A stretch of 64,000 bases of DNA from Bacteroidota bacterium (GTDB lineage Bacteria > Bacteroidota > Bacteroidia > Chitinophagales > Chitinophagaceae), in assembly GCA_023422565.1 (NCBI GenBank), contig JAFAGR010000062.1, positions 1-64,000 on the forward strand, read 5' to 3'. Of this stretch, positions 52,491 to 61,796 are shown one piece after another. Position numbers and translations under genes: made by a program. Position 1 is the first letter of the stretch. Each line of letters starts with the position of its first letter. A model generated the notes under the pieces. That model saw only the letters and a list, made by a program, of their open reading frames with translations, was not told the origin of the DNA and searched no databases.

Positions 52491-52841
52491 CTAAACCGCA
52501 AATGATTCACCGCAACCGCAACTGCGCGTAGCATTGGGATTATTAAAAAAGAAACCCTTACCATTCAACCCATCAGTAAACTCCAGAGTGGTATTTACCA
52601 GATATAAAAAGCTCTTCAAATCTGTCACTATCTTAATACCCTTGTCCTCAAACTGATGGTCCCCGGGCTTTACCTCATTGTCAAAATCCATCTTGTAACT
52701 CAAACCGCTGCAACCACCTCCCACAACACCTACACGCAAAAAATAAGATGGGTCATTCTCCACACCTTTCTCCTGCATAAGCACTAGTATCTTTTCTTTA
52801 GCCTTATCCGTTACGTAAATCCCGTTTTCTGTAGTGGTCAT
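52491..52841 (-). CDS. A-type iron-sulfur cluster carrier (IscA/ErpA/HesB family)
   Basis: A 116-residue Fe-S carrier. The three conserved cysteines are in GGGCSGLSYKM and the C-terminal SCGCGESF. The domain begins GIYVTDKAKEKILVLMQEKG. The ATG at 52841 is chosen because the longer frame upstream overlaps the cysteine desulfurase end and is not family-like. It lies just after the cysteine desulfurase gene, so sulfur donor and carrier are coupled. Exact type (IscA, ErpA or SufA) cannot be told. Confidence 0.92.
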   Translation of the reverse strand: MTTTENGIYVTDKAKEKILVLMQEKGVENDPSYFLRVGVVGGGCSGLSYKMDFDNEVKPGDHQFEDKGIKIVTDLKSFLYLVNTTLEFTDGLNGKGFFFNNPNATRSCGCGESFAV

Positions 52842-52909
52842 CTTAAATAATTTAAACTCTCTGCAAATTTCAACATTTTTTTGTGAATGGAAACCTAATG
52901 TCCTCCCGT

Positions 52910-54106
52910 TCAATGTGGCATACGCCCCTCCCTGTGTAAATTCCACAACGGACTCTCCTTTCGGACACGCTCAATATAACCCAAAAGCGCTGTAATGGCA
53001 AATTCCACTTCCTCCTCGGTTGTAAATCGGCCTAAACTAATGCGAATGGAATTGTTCGCTTCTTCCTTTTCCAAACCCATAGCCTTCAGTACGTGACTGG
53101 GCTCGGGCGATGCCGAGGAGCATGCAGACCCCGAACTCAGGGCAATTTCGTTCATCAGATCCTGTATTAAAACTGCAGATTCCACATGCCGTATCATAAT
53201 ATTGAGTACATGCGGAAGGCGATTCTTAATGTCACCATTCACGCTAGTTTCATCATTTCTTAAAAGTGAATTTTCCATTCGATCCCGCAGTGAACGCAGG
53301 CGGGAAGATTCATTCTCCATTTCCAGCATACATAATTCGCATGCCATTCCCATTCCCACAATCCCGGGCACATTCAGCGTTCCGCTTCTCATGCCACGCT
53401 CATGGCCCCCGCCATCTATTTGGGCAATAAGCCGTACGCGTGGGTCTTTTCTTCTCACATACAAAGCGCCCACACCTTTTGGACCGTACATTTTGTGCGA
53501 GGAAAATGCCATAAGATCTATTCCCTCCTCGTTCACTTTTACAGGAATTTTTCCTACGGCCTGTGTGGCATCAGAGAACACAATAGCTCCGTGCCTGCTC
53601 GCTAACTCGGCGATCTCTTTCAGAGGATGGATTACGCCTGTTTCATTATTGGCAAACATTACGCTTACCAAAATGGTGGTTGGGCGAAAAGCTTCCTCCA
53701 GTTCCAACATATTTATTGCTCCTTCTGCATTTACAGAGAGATAGGTCACCTCTGCCCCCATCGCTTCCAATCTCGCGCAGGTGTCTAACACCGCCTTGTG
53801 TTCTGTGCCAACCGTTATGATATGATTGCCCCGTGATCTATACATTTCAAAGGCACCTTTCAGGGCAAGGTTTACAGACTCCGTGGCGCCCGAGGTAAAA
53901 ACTACCTCCTGTGGTTCGGCGCCAATCAATCGGGCAACCTGATTTCTGGCTTCTTCTACCGCATCCGCAGCCTCGCGGCCAAACAGGTGGCTCCGGCTCG
54001 CCGCATTGCCAAAGCGGGTTGTCATGAATGGCATCATCGCATCAAGCACCCGGGGGTCAAGCGGAGTTGTGGCATTGTAATCAAGATAAACGGGTCTTGT
54101 AATCAT
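52910..54106 (-). CDS. Cysteine desulfurase (IscS/NifS family)
   Basis: A 398-residue PLP enzyme that removes sulfur from cysteine for Fe-S cluster assembly and thio-modification of tRNA. It shows VYLDYNATTPLDPRV, FTSGATESVNLAL, the PLP His in TVGTEHKAVLD, NNETGVIHPL, the PLP lysine in FSSHKMYGPKGVGALY, RSGTLNVPGIVGMG and the sulfur-accepting Cys loop SSGSACSSASPEPSHVL. The short insert-free loop places it in the IscS group rather than SufS. It has the A-type carrier downstream but no IscU nearby. Confidence 0.92.
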   Translation of the reverse strand: MITRPVYLDYNATTPLDPRVLDAMMPFMTTRFGNAASRSHLFGREAADAVEEARNQVARLIGAEPQEVVFTSGATESVNLALKGAFEMYRSRGNHIITVGTEHKAVLDTCARLEAMGAEVTYLSVNAEGAINMLELEEAFRPTTILVSVMFANNETGVIHPLKEIAELASRHGAIVFSDATQAVGKIPVKVNEEGIDLMAFSSHKMYGPKGVGALYVRRKDPRVRLIAQIDGGGHERGMRSGTLNVPGIVGMGMACELCMLEMENESSRLRSLRDRMENSLLRNDETSVNGDIKNRLPHVLNIMIRHVESAVLIQDLMNEIALSSGSACSSASPEPSHVLKAMGLEKEEANNSIRISLGRFTTEEEVEFAITALLGYIERVRKESPLWNLHREGRMPH

Positions 54107-54196
54107 TGATGCTTTTTAAAAAAGAAGTATTCAAATTTACACGCAAAGTGAGCATTTTTGTATCGGGAGATCTTTCCATAACCATAAACAAACTTC

Positions 54197-54598
54197 ATGC
54201 ATCATATTGAACATATCGGCATTGCGGTGAAAAGCCTGGCCGTTTCTCAACCGCTATTTGAAACTCTTCTCAATACAAATTGCTATAAAACGGAAACCGT
54301 AGAGGGAGAGGGTGTAAACACTGCCTTTTTTAAAGTGGGTGAAACAAAAGTTGAATTACTGGAAAGCATACACGAAGAAGGAGTGATAGGAAAATTCATT
54401 CAAAACAAAGGCGAGGGCATTCATCATATCGCATTTGCGGTGGAAAATATAAAGGAAGAAATTGCCCGGCTAAAAGCATCGGGTTTTAGAATTCTCAATG
54501 AGGAACCAAAGCGGGGGGCCGACAATAAATGGGTCTGTTTCCTGCATCCAAAAGATACCAATAGCGTGTTAGTGGAGTTGTGTGAGGAACGGGAGTGA
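54197..54598 (+). CDS. mce: Methylmalonyl-CoA epimerase
   Basis: A 133-residue vicinal-oxygen-chelate enzyme that epimerises (2R)- and (2S)-methylmalonyl-CoA. Metal ligands are in IEHIGIAVKSL (His), VELLE (Glu), GIHHIAFAVENI (His) and SVLVELCEE (Glu). The product would link propionyl-CoA carboxylation to methylmalonyl-CoA mutase. The only mutase-like gene here is the stand-alone B12 domain at 29.99 kb, far away. Confidence 0.9.
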   Translation: MHHIEHIGIAVKSLAVSQPLFETLLNTNCYKTETVEGEGVNTAFFKVGETKVELLESIHEEGVIGKFIQNKGEGIHHIAFAVENIKEEIARLKASGFRILNEEPKRGADNKWVCFLHPKDTNSVLVELCEERE

Positions 54599-54711
54599 TT
54601 TGCAGATGTACAATGTTGGCGATGTGCAAATTTTTAAAATCAACCGCTTCGCAATGTTGCATCTTATTTAATAATCCGCAAATCTGCACACTTGCATATT
54701 TAATTTATTCC
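54599..54711. repeat. Degenerate TGCAGAT/GCAAAT intergenic repeats
   Basis: Several related words (TTTGCAGATGT, ATGTGCAAAT, CGCAAATCTGCAC, CTTGCAT) lie in both directions around an AT-rich centre. They could form an imperfect long hairpin. No reading frame or RNA is seen. Confidence 0.4.
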
Positions 54712-55350
54712 TCAAATTAAAAAAGGGTTCTCACTCCTCTCCCTGCCCACCGTCGTTGCAGGACCGTGGCCGCTATACACGACAGTTTCGTCGGGAAGCA
54801 CTAACAATTGAGACTTTATACTTTCAAGAAGTTGCTCATGGTCTCCACCCGGGAGGTCGGTTCTGCCTATGCTGCCTGCAAACAAGGCATCACCGCTTAT
54901 AACGAAACCTGAAGTAGTTGAATAAAAGCTTAAACTTCCCGGGCTGTGACCGGGTGTGAAAATAATTTCAAGTTCTTCATCCTTAAGTTTTAATTTTTCG
55001 CCGGGATTTATAAAAATCAGTTCGCCTGAATAATTATCGAACGGAAGATTATACATCAATCCGCTGGCAGCTGCCATTTCCAACAGTTGTTCTTCCAACG
55101 GATGCAAATGCAGAGGAAGCTTCCAGGTTTCCGCCACAAACTTATTCCCAAACACATGATCTAAATGACAATGTGTATTCACCAGCAAAACCGGACTTAA
55201 TCCATTCTGTTTAATGAATGCAGCCAATGCATCTTTTTCCGCATCATAGTAGCAACCGGGGTCAATTATTGCACATTCGCCGGAGGAATGATATATTATA
55301 TAGGTGTTTTCCTGAACCGGGTTGAATGTGAATGATTTGATCTGCAACAT
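54712..55350 (-). CDS. Glyoxalase II-like MBL-fold hydrolase
   Basis: A 212-residue metallo-beta-lactamase-fold thioester hydrolase. The metal motif THCHLDHVFG is at about residues 59-68, later ligands lie in TPGHSPGSLSF and SGDALFAGSIGRTDLP, and the final His is in VVYSGHGPATTVG. The pattern matches glyoxalase II and YcbL-type hydrolases. Substrate uncertain; in a bacillithiol organism it could act on bacillithiol conjugates, which is inference. It diverges from the large outer-membrane protein gene. Confidence 0.87.
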   Translation of the reverse strand: MLQIKSFTFNPVQENTYIIYHSSGECAIIDPGCYYDAEKDALAAFIKQNGLSPVLLVNTHCHLDHVFGNKFVAETWKLPLHLHPLEEQLLEMAAASGLMYNLPFDNYSGELIFINPGEKLKLKDEELEIIFTPGHSPGSLSFYSTTSGFVISGDALFAGSIGRTDLPGGDHEQLLESIKSQLLVLPDETVVYSGHGPATTVGRERSENPFLI

Positions 55351-55419
55351 CGCGGGTGGTTTATTTTTTTAAGGATAAGCGCTAAACAACTAATTTTATT
55401 ACTCAATCTCCATACAGGT

Positions 55420-58400
55420 ATGCTAAAGGTCTGCAGAATAATCTTAATATTTATTGTATTCTCATTATTTGCTCCTCATATTCACGCGCAGGTAAGTGGG
55501 GTGTTGTTTGGCAAAAACAGGCTGCAATTTAAAAAGTTTCGATGGCAATATTACCAGGGCCAGAACTTTAATGTTTATTTCAATGAAGGCGGCCAGGAAC
55601 TGGCAAAGTTCGTTCTTCAACAAGCGGAAGCAGAACTGCCCCAAATAGAATCAGCGGCGGAATACTCCCTGCAGCGGCGCGCAAATATTATTGTTTACAA
55701 CAGCTATACTGATTTTCAACAAACAAATATCGGGCTCGAAACCGATATCCTCAGCACCGGCGGCGTTACAAAACTGGTCAACAATAAAATGGCTGTGTAC
55801 TTTGACGCCAATCATGCTAATCTAAAAAAACAGATCAGGCAGGGCATAGCAAATATCATCACACAAAATGTATTGTTTGGAGACGACATCGGCGAAGTGG
55901 CCGGCAATCAAACTTTTCTTGATCTGCCGCAATGGGTTACAGACGGATATGTTTCCTACCTGGGTGAAAACTGGAGTACTGAGCTCGATGACGAAATGAG
56001 AAGTGCTATCCTCAGCGGCGACTACCGAAACTTTTCAGATTTCGCATTTTCAAATCCGAATCTCGCCGGCCATGCCTTTTGGTATTACATCGAAGAGAAA
56101 TACAAAAAAGAAAATGTAACCTATTTTCTTTACCTCGCCCGAATTTATAAAAACCTGAACAAAGCCAGCGTACAGATCACAAAGAAGCGCTTCAAACCGT
56201 TGCTTCAGGAGTTCATGGAGGCTACTGAAGATAAATACTATAAAGACCTCGCGCGGAGAAAGGCATATCCCAAAGGAAATTATATTGATGGTTTCGACAT
56301 CAGCAAGAGATTGAATTACTACCGGTTTAACGTAAACCCTAACCGGAGAAACAATACGTATGTAGTTACACAATTCAAACGTGGGCAGGTAAGGGTTTTG
56401 TTGAACGAAGATTTTGAGTTTAGAACCTTGTTGAAATACGGAGTTCGTTTGCAGGAAAATGAAATTCACCCGCATTACCCAATGATGGCCTGGGATCCTA
56501 AAGGAACGCGCATTTCGGTGATCTACTCAAAAGAAGGAAGGCTTAAGCTGTTTGTATACGATCTGGTTACAAGGATCAGGCAATACCAGATCGATCTTAC
56601 AGACCAATTCGATGCAGTGCAGGATGTGAAGTATATGCTGGACAGTCGCACGCTGTTGCTATCCGCCGTAAAAAACGGGCATACGGATATTTATACCCTG
56701 AATATTGAAAATGAAAAAGTGCAGCAGATCACAAATGATGTATATGACGATCTTGATGCAACCTTTGTGGCTTTCCCCAATAAAACAGGGATCATTTACG
56801 CAAGTAACCGCCCTTCGCCGGATGCAAAGAGTTCCGATACTGTGCTGCCTTCCAACAACCGGTTCAATATTTTCCTCATCACCAATTTTGGCGACAAACC
56901 TGAGCTGAACCAGATCACACAACTCTCAAACTTAAAATACGGCAATGCCCGCTTTCCGATGCAGTACAATGAAAATCACTTCACATTTGTGAGTGATGAA
57001 AACGGTATCGGAAACCGGTATGCAGGCTTTTTCACAACAAGAAAGGAAGGGCTTGACACGCTCGTGCTGGTTGGTGAAGACATTCTTCGAAACCCTTCCG
57101 CGGCTGATGTAGACAGCGCCCTGGTGGCAAACAACAAAACCGATATAGACTCTGTTGCCGTAGTCAGCGTATCGTCCGACTCTGCCTACACATTTCCTTT
57201 GACCAATTATCCCAGCAGTCTTGCGGAAACAAGGATCGCTGGCGATAACAATCAGGTAAGCGAAGTAACCCGGCAAAGCGATGAGAAAATTCTCTATAAG
57301 CTAAAGATCGACGAAGCCACTCTTCGTAGCCGAAACGTAACCGCGAGGCCTACAGAATACATGCGGAAAGTTATGCCCGAAAGTGAACTTACATCCGTGG
57401 CCCCCGCAGTGTCTGCACCTCCTCCACCTGATTCCACAGCCAACGAGGATGTATTTCAAACAGAATTTGAAAAGGATTCGGCTGCCAACGCGGTGCCCTT
57501 GATAAATGATATTCCGGAAGAACCGGGAGTGCTGGCTTCGGCTAAGCTTTACCGTTATAAACCCGTTAAGTTCTCTGCAGACTTTGGCTCGCTCGGTTTT
57601 AATAATACGGTTCTTGTAAACCGCTACCAGCCTTACTCCGGAGCAAGAGGGCCTGTACGCCTCAATAACAGCACACCGCTGAACGGATTGATCAGGCTCG
57701 GCACAATGGAACTTCTTGAAGATGTTAAGATCACCGGCGGCTTTCGGCTCAGCACAAATTTGAAAGACAACGAATGGATGGGCAGTTTCCAATACCTTAA
57801 GCGCAGGATAGATTGGGGATTCACCTATTACCGCTCAAGCCGCGGAGAGGGCATCCCGCAATTTGATACTCTTGGAAGATACCTCGGAGATTATCCCGGC
57901 AAGTTGTTTACCAATATTTACCAGGCGAACATCTCTTATCCTTTTGATCAAACACGAAGCATACGGATCAGCACCGGAATCCGTTCAGAAAAAACTTCAG
58001 TTTCATCGGTTGACGAGGCATCATTGAAAATCCCGAACGAAAGAAAATTGTACCACGTTAGCCGCGGCGAGTTCGTGTACGATAACTCGTTAAACCCTGC
58101 ATTAAATATCTGGGATGGGTTGCGCTACAAAGTATTTTTCGACTGGAGCCGCCAGGTAAGCAACCTTGGCGGAGCAACCGGCCCCAATACTTTTAATGCC
58201 GGCTTTGATGGCAGATATTATTATCCGATCTATCGCAATTTTATTTGGGCAGGGCGCGTGGCCGGTGATTTCAGTTGGGGCAATCAAAAAATGATCTATT
58301 ACCTCGGCGGAGTGGACGGCTGGCTTATGTTTGGTGACAATCAGAAATTAGATGGAAACGGAAGGCTCATCAAAGAGAAATTCTTCAATACCGCAAATCG

Positions 58401-58833
58401 CCCCGATCCGGATACTGATTATGCTTTTGAAAGTCTTGCCGTTAATATGCGTGGCTTCATTCAAAACGTGGCTAACGGAAATAACGCGGTGGTTATAAAC
58501 AGTGAATTCAGGGTTCCCATTATGTCCACGTTCTTCGACCGCCCTGTAAATAACACCTTCCTGAAAAATTTACAGGTAATTCAATTTTTCGATTTTGGTA
58601 CGGCGTGGAACGGGAAGTACGATGCAATTAAACGCCCTACAATTACTTATGGCGGCAATCCGCTAACGGTTAAAGTTAAAGCAGGCGGTCTGGGCCCATT
58701 TGCAGGAGGGTATGGCTTCGGGCTTCGCAGCATGTTGCTCGGCTATTTTATGAAGTTTGATGCAGGTTGGCCGATGGACGGCTTCTTCAGAAGCAAGCCT
58801 GTACTCTATCTTTCCATGGGCGTCGATTTTTAA
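55420..58833 (+). CDS. Large outer-membrane protein: dead gluzincin-like N-domain, TolB-type propeller, beta barrel
   Basis: A 1137-residue exported protein with a signal peptide ending near HIHAQ. Residues about 45-260 look like a peptidase MA domain (LPQWVTDGYVSYL at about 169-181), but the HExxH zinc motif is missing from the position about 138-150. Residues about 310-560 are TolB/WD40-like propeller repeats (MMAWDPKGTRISVIYSKEG, DSRTLLLSAVKNGHTDIY). An acidic linker with Pro/Ser follows to about 700. The last about 430 residues are a BamA/OmpA-type barrel with final residues MGVDF. Relatives are annotated as TolB-like in Bacteroidota. Function unknown. Confidence 0.8.
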   Translation: MLKVCRIILIFIVFSLFAPHIHAQVSGVLFGKNRLQFKKFRWQYYQGQNFNVYFNEGGQELAKFVLQQAEAELPQIESAAEYSLQRRANIIVYNSYTDFQQTNIGLETDILSTGGVTKLVNNKMAVYFDANHANLKKQIRQGIANIITQNVLFGDDIGEVAGNQTFLDLPQWVTDGYVSYLGENWSTELDDEMRSAILSGDYRNFSDFAFSNPNLAGHAFWYYIEEKYKKENVTYFLYLARIYKNLNKASVQITKKRFKPLLQEFMEATEDKYYKDLARRKAYPKGNYIDGFDISKRLNYYRFNVNPNRRNNTYVVTQFKRGQVRVLLNEDFEFRTLLKYGVRLQENEIHPHYPMMAWDPKGTRISVIYSKEGRLKLFVYDLVTRIRQYQIDLTDQFDAVQDVKYMLDSRTLLLSAVKNGHTDIYTLNIENEKVQQITNDVYDDLDATFVAFPNKTGIIYASNRPSPDAKSSDTVLPSNNRFNIFLITNFGDKPELNQITQLSNLKYGNARFPMQYNENHFTFVSDENGIGNRYAGFFTTRKEGLDTLVLVGEDILRNPSAADVDSALVANNKTDIDSVAVVSVSSDSAYTFPLTNYPSSLAETRIAGDNNQVSEVTRQSDEKILYKLKIDEATLRSRNVTARPTEYMRKVMPESELTSVAPAVSAPPPPDSTANEDVFQTEFEKDSAANAVPLINDIPEEPGVLASAKLYRYKPVKFSADFGSLGFNNTVLVNRYQPYSGARGPVRLNNSTPLNGLIRLGTMELLEDVKITGGFRLSTNLKDNEWMGSFQYLKRRIDWGFTYYRSSRGEGIPQFDTLGRYLGDYPGKLFTNIYQANISYPFDQTRSIRISTGIRSEKTSVSSVDEASLKIPNERKLYHVSRGEFVYDNSLNPALNIWDGLRYKVFFDWSRQVSNLGGATGPNTFNAGFDGRYYYPIYRNFIWAGRVAGDFSWGNQKMIYYLGGVDGWLMFGDNQKLDGNGRLIKEKFFNTANRPDPDTDYAFESLAVNMRGFIQNVANGNNAVVINSEFRVPIMSTFFDRPVNNTFLKNLQVIQFFDFGTAWNGKYDAIKRPTITYGGNPLTVKVKAGGLGPFAGGYGFGLRSMLLGYFMKFDAGWPMDGFFRSKPVLYLSMGVDF

Positions 58834-58918
58834 TGATGTTGTTTTTTGGGAGACAGTAAGGCTATTTATCAGCGAAGGTTCCTTTCGCACTTTGTAATTC
58901 CATCTTACTGTTTTTATT

Positions 58919-58968
58919 TAACAGGGAAGCTGCCTATGTTCAAGCGAGCTTCCCTGTTTCAGCTTTTT
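58919..58968. terminator. Terminator-like hairpin between the large outer-membrane protein and creD
   Basis: A perfect 11-bp stem (ACAGGGAAGCT 58921-58931 / AGCTTCCCTGT 58947-58957) with a 15-nt loop. TTT and then TTTTT follow on plus. It probably ends the plus-strand gene, and may also serve the convergent creD gene. Confidence 0.65.
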
Positions 58969-58972
58969 AAAA

Positions 58973-60787
58973 TCACAAAGCCCCTTTCGGTTCCCCATAC
59001 CAGTTAATTCTTCTGCTGGCATACATCACAATGGCCAGGATAGCAAACAACCCTATGCTTCCGGCAAGCAGCGCCGTATCTTCCAAACGAAGCAGGATGA
59101 AGATGAATCCGTAAAGCATAGTAAGCGAGGTAGCAAAAATGGCGGCCGACCGCCAGCTTTTAAAGTGGCCTTTTGCATACCAGGTAACTAAAATGATGGT
59201 GGCCGATGCAGCTAACAGGTAGGCATAATCGAAGTTTATAAATTCGCTTATAGATAATAATAAGGTATAAAAAATAACCAGCGCCATTCCAACCAACACA
59301 TACTGAACAGGGTGAAATGGTTTAGAACTGGTAAGCTCCATAATGAAGAATAAACCAAAGGTCAGCCCGATCACCAGTATCGCGTATTTCACGCTGCGCT
59401 CTGTTTTATCATACTGATCGGCAGGCTGAACCATACTCACACCAAAACCTTCCTTGGTAAAATCAAAACTGCCCGAGTTCATAACGGTGGAGAAACCCAA
59501 GTTAGCCTGGTTGAAATTCCATTGGGCAGAAAACCCGCTTTTCAAAACTGTGCGGCTTGCAGGAAGATGGTTTCCGTCGAATGAAGGAGCCGCCCACGGA
59601 GATTCCAGCTTGAAAGAACTATTGGCTGCAAGTGGAAGAAAGTGAAGTGTTTCGCTTCCTTTCATTTTTAAGTTCATGGAAAACGGAATGCCCGCACGTA
59701 ATTGCTCCGCCGTGATCTGTAAGGGTGAATAAAGATTGTTGCGATGAAAATCAACTACGGTTTTGCCCGGCCGCAATTTCATCTTCTCGTTGTTCATCAT
59801 CATCACCACTTCCTGCTCGATTCCCTTAAAATCATTAAGCCCGAAACATACTTTGGCACTTGAGAAATCCACCCGGCTTACATCAATGTCATCCGGCCAT
59901 TCAGGTTGAAAGGTTCCTTTAAAATTCAGATCAGCGCGGTAAAGCAAGATCTCATAAATTGAGCGCGACCTTTTCTCCGGAAATACTTTCCCTGAAGCAT
60001 CAAGAGATTGCGGCAACAATATAAGCGGCCTGGTTACTATAACCGCTTTCCCATCTGCGTTCACCGAAGGTTCCGAATAATTCACCACCAAAAAGGGCGG
60101 CGCGATCGTTTGCTCCGAGGCCCACTTCGCACTTACTTCCTTCACCACTTCTTTTCGGCGCGCCTCGCGCTCCGTTATAAGTTCCGCCACAAAAATAGTC
60201 GGGATGAGCATGAGGAGAATGAGTCCTCCCGCTATTAAACCTTTAAAAAAGATCCGGTTTGAAGCAGGCTGCGCATTCAACGGACCGGAAGAATGATGTT
60301 CCATTTTAATTGAGTTTTTAGATTGAGAAAATATTTCTGGTTGTAGATCTGCTGTTAATAAATTTGTTCTCTCTCCGGCGAGCGCCCTGCCCACCACCTG
60401 TTTCCACAATTCCTTTGAAACAAGAGAACACAGAAAGAGTATTGCTGCCACAAGTGTACCTTGTACCACGTCATTAATCTCCCGCCAGCGGACTGAAAAA
60501 GGAAGTCCGGTTACTCCGGCGAAAAATCCATACAATACAGAGATAAGCAGGAGGAGTATGAACAGATATTCTGACCCGCTCTTTACATTACGCTTATTCA
60601 TGCGAAGCAGAAAGAAGAGGGTTAATACAGTTAACACTGGAAGGGAAACGACGAACGTTGCCAAAGTGGGAAGAAATACGGTGTCTTCGATTTCGGCAAA
60701 AACAAAAACTTCCAGCAGCAAAGAAAAAAGTCCGGCTGTAGTAAGCCAAATCAACACTGCGGAAATAAATGCGCGTAATATTTTCAC
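58973..60787 (-). CDS. creD: CreD-like envelope protein with an extra N-terminal four-helix domain
   Basis: A 604-residue inner-membrane protein. Residues about 178-604 match CreD: the helix FKGLIAGGLILLMLIPTIFV, ITEREARRKEVVKEVSAKW, a large periplasmic beta domain, and a C-terminal run of about five or six helices including GLFFIMELTSSKPFHPVQYVLVG. Residues 1-140 add four predicted helices unlike CreD. Between them residues 145-162 are AT-rich and look like former intergenic DNA. The ATG at 60304 aligns with the start of normal CreD, so either the gene is a fusion or this ATG is a second start. CreD proteins respond to envelope stress. A palindromic operator lies 8 nt before the ATG at 60787. 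Confidence 0.8.
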   Translation of the reverse strand: MKILRAFISAVLIWLTTAGLFSLLLEVFVFAEIEDTVFLPTLATFVVSLPVLTVLTLFFLLRMNKRNVKSGSEYLFILLLLISVLYGFFAGVTGLPFSVRWREINDVVQGTLVAAILFLCSLVSKELWKQVVGRALAGERTNLLTADLQPEIFSQSKNSIKMEHHSSGPLNAQPASNRIFFKGLIAGGLILLMLIPTIFVAELITEREARRKEVVKEVSAKWASEQTIAPPFLVVNYSEPSVNADGKAVIVTRPLILLPQSLDASGKVFPEKRSRSIYEILLYRADLNFKGTFQPEWPDDIDVSRVDFSSAKVCFGLNDFKGIEQEVVMMMNNEKMKLRPGKTVVDFHRNNLYSPLQITAEQLRAGIPFSMNLKMKGSETLHFLPLAANSSFKLESPWAAPSFDGNHLPASRTVLKSGFSAQWNFNQANLGFSTVMNSGSFDFTKEGFGVSMVQPADQYDKTERSVKYAILVIGLTFGLFFIMELTSSKPFHPVQYVLVGMALVIFYTLLLSISEFINFDYAYLLAASATIILVTWYAKGHFKSWRSAAIFATSLTMLYGFIFILLRLEDTALLAGSIGLFAILAIVMYASRRINWYGEPKGAL

Positions 60788-60795
60788 TTAAAAAG

Positions 60796-60814
60796 TACTT
60801 TGTATTTCAAAGTA
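60796..60814. promoter_or_regulatory. Operator TACTTTG-N5-CAAAGTA before creD
   Basis: A perfect 7-bp inverted repeat with spacer TATTT. It occupies the space 8 nt before the creD start. The same 19-bp pattern recurs at 61797-61815 and nowhere else that I can see in the window. Confidence 0.7.
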
Positions 60815-60829
60815 TAAAGACAAAAAAAT

Positions 60830-61120
60830 TTACTTTATGTTCCTTATCATCTTCTCCAACGCATCAATATGCGCCTTAAATGCCTTTTCGCCTGTTCGGG
60901 TAACCTGGTAGATCGTATTTGTTTTTCTGCCTACAAATCCCTTTTCCACTTTTATAAATTTGTTTTCTTCAAGAGGTTTAAGATGACTTGCCAAATTTCC
61001 GTCTGTCACATCCAGCAATTCCTTCAATTCATTGAAGTTCATCGAATCGTTCACCATCAGGGCACTCATTATCCCAAGTCGGATCCGGCTTTCAAATATT
61101 TTATTTAGTTGTTCGATCAT
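60830..61120 (-). CDS. Winged-helix transcriptional regulator (HTH_34/ArsR-like)
   Basis: A 96-residue winged-helix DNA-binding protein with helix-turn-helix over about 27-52 (NFNELKELLDVTDGNLASHLKPLEENKFIKVE), a wing (KGFVGRKTNTIYQVT) and a C-terminal dimerisation helix. No metal or ligand domain. It sits between a membrane protein gene and creD, and it is the likely binder of the two identical operators. Whether it represses or activates is not visible. It starts 7 bp after the membrane-protein gene and is likely cotranscribed with it. Confidence 0.88.
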   Translation of the reverse strand: MIEQLNKIFESRIRLGIMSALMVNDSMNFNELKELLDVTDGNLASHLKPLEENKFIKVEKGFVGRKTNTIYQVTRTGEKAFKAHIDALEKMIRNIK

Positions 61121-61127
61121 TCCCTGC

Positions 61128-61790
61128 TTATTGCGTATCCTTTATTCCTGATCTTTCATATTTCTGCCACATATATATGCCGTATGCGATGTGCAGCACA
61201 CCGAAACCGAAGGCCCAGAAGAAAAGCCCGTACCCTATAAAAAATAAACTGATGATGCCCAGTAAAATTTCTGAATAACCCAAATACCTGATTTCCTCAA
61301 GGGTATATTTGCTGGCATTAACCAGACCCAGTCCGTAAAATATCAGGCAGCCCGGCACTACGAATTCAACAGCTGCATAATGCACCAGCATCACCAAAAA
61401 AATGGCGCCGGCTACCATTGGTATGCTCACATTTATTACCAGACGCTTTGCCGTTTTTCCCCAGATCGGAAACCCTTCCCTTTTACTTCTTAGCCAGGTA
61501 AAGAGAAAAGCTGATAAAAATGCGGCGATAAAGGTTCCAATACCTATCCAGAACAACCATAAATTAAAAACGTTGTAATAAGATTCTGCAATGGCCAGGG
61601 AAAGGCCTGCAGGTACATCGATAAACTGTTCCTTTGTGCCATAAGCAAATGGCCAGGCTATCCATGCGCCAATCAATGCGCATATACCGGCACTCACACC
61701 GCTTAAACCGCTCAAACTGATAAAGCGGCTGCTTTTCTCCATCATCCGCCTTATGTCGGTTATCGCTTCAAGGGATTCATCGCGTTGCAT
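61128..61790 (-). CDS. Multi-pass membrane protein of unknown function
   Basis: A 220-residue protein beginning MQRDESLEAITDIRRMMEKSSRFISLSG, with about six helices (GICALIGAWIAWPFA, LWLFWIGIGTFIAAFLSAFLF, VSIPMVAGAIFLVMLV and others) and a basic tail (MWQKYERSGIKDTQ). I know of similar proteins next to winged-helix regulators in Bacteroidota but no function. The ATG at 61790 is preferred over 61811, because the operator at 61797-61815 lies between them and should be noncoding. It forms an operon with the regulator. Confidence 0.75.
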   Translation of the reverse strand: MQRDESLEAITDIRRMMEKSSRFISLSGLSGVSAGICALIGAWIAWPFAYGTKEQFIDVPAGLSLAIAESYYNVFNLWLFWIGIGTFIAAFLSAFLFTWLRSKREGFPIWGKTAKRLVINVSIPMVAGAIFLVMLVHYAAVEFVVPGCLIFYGLGLVNASKYTLEEIRYLGYSEILLGIISLFFIGYGLFFWAFGFGVLHIAYGIYMWQKYERSGIKDTQ

Positions 61791-61796
61791 ATAAAG

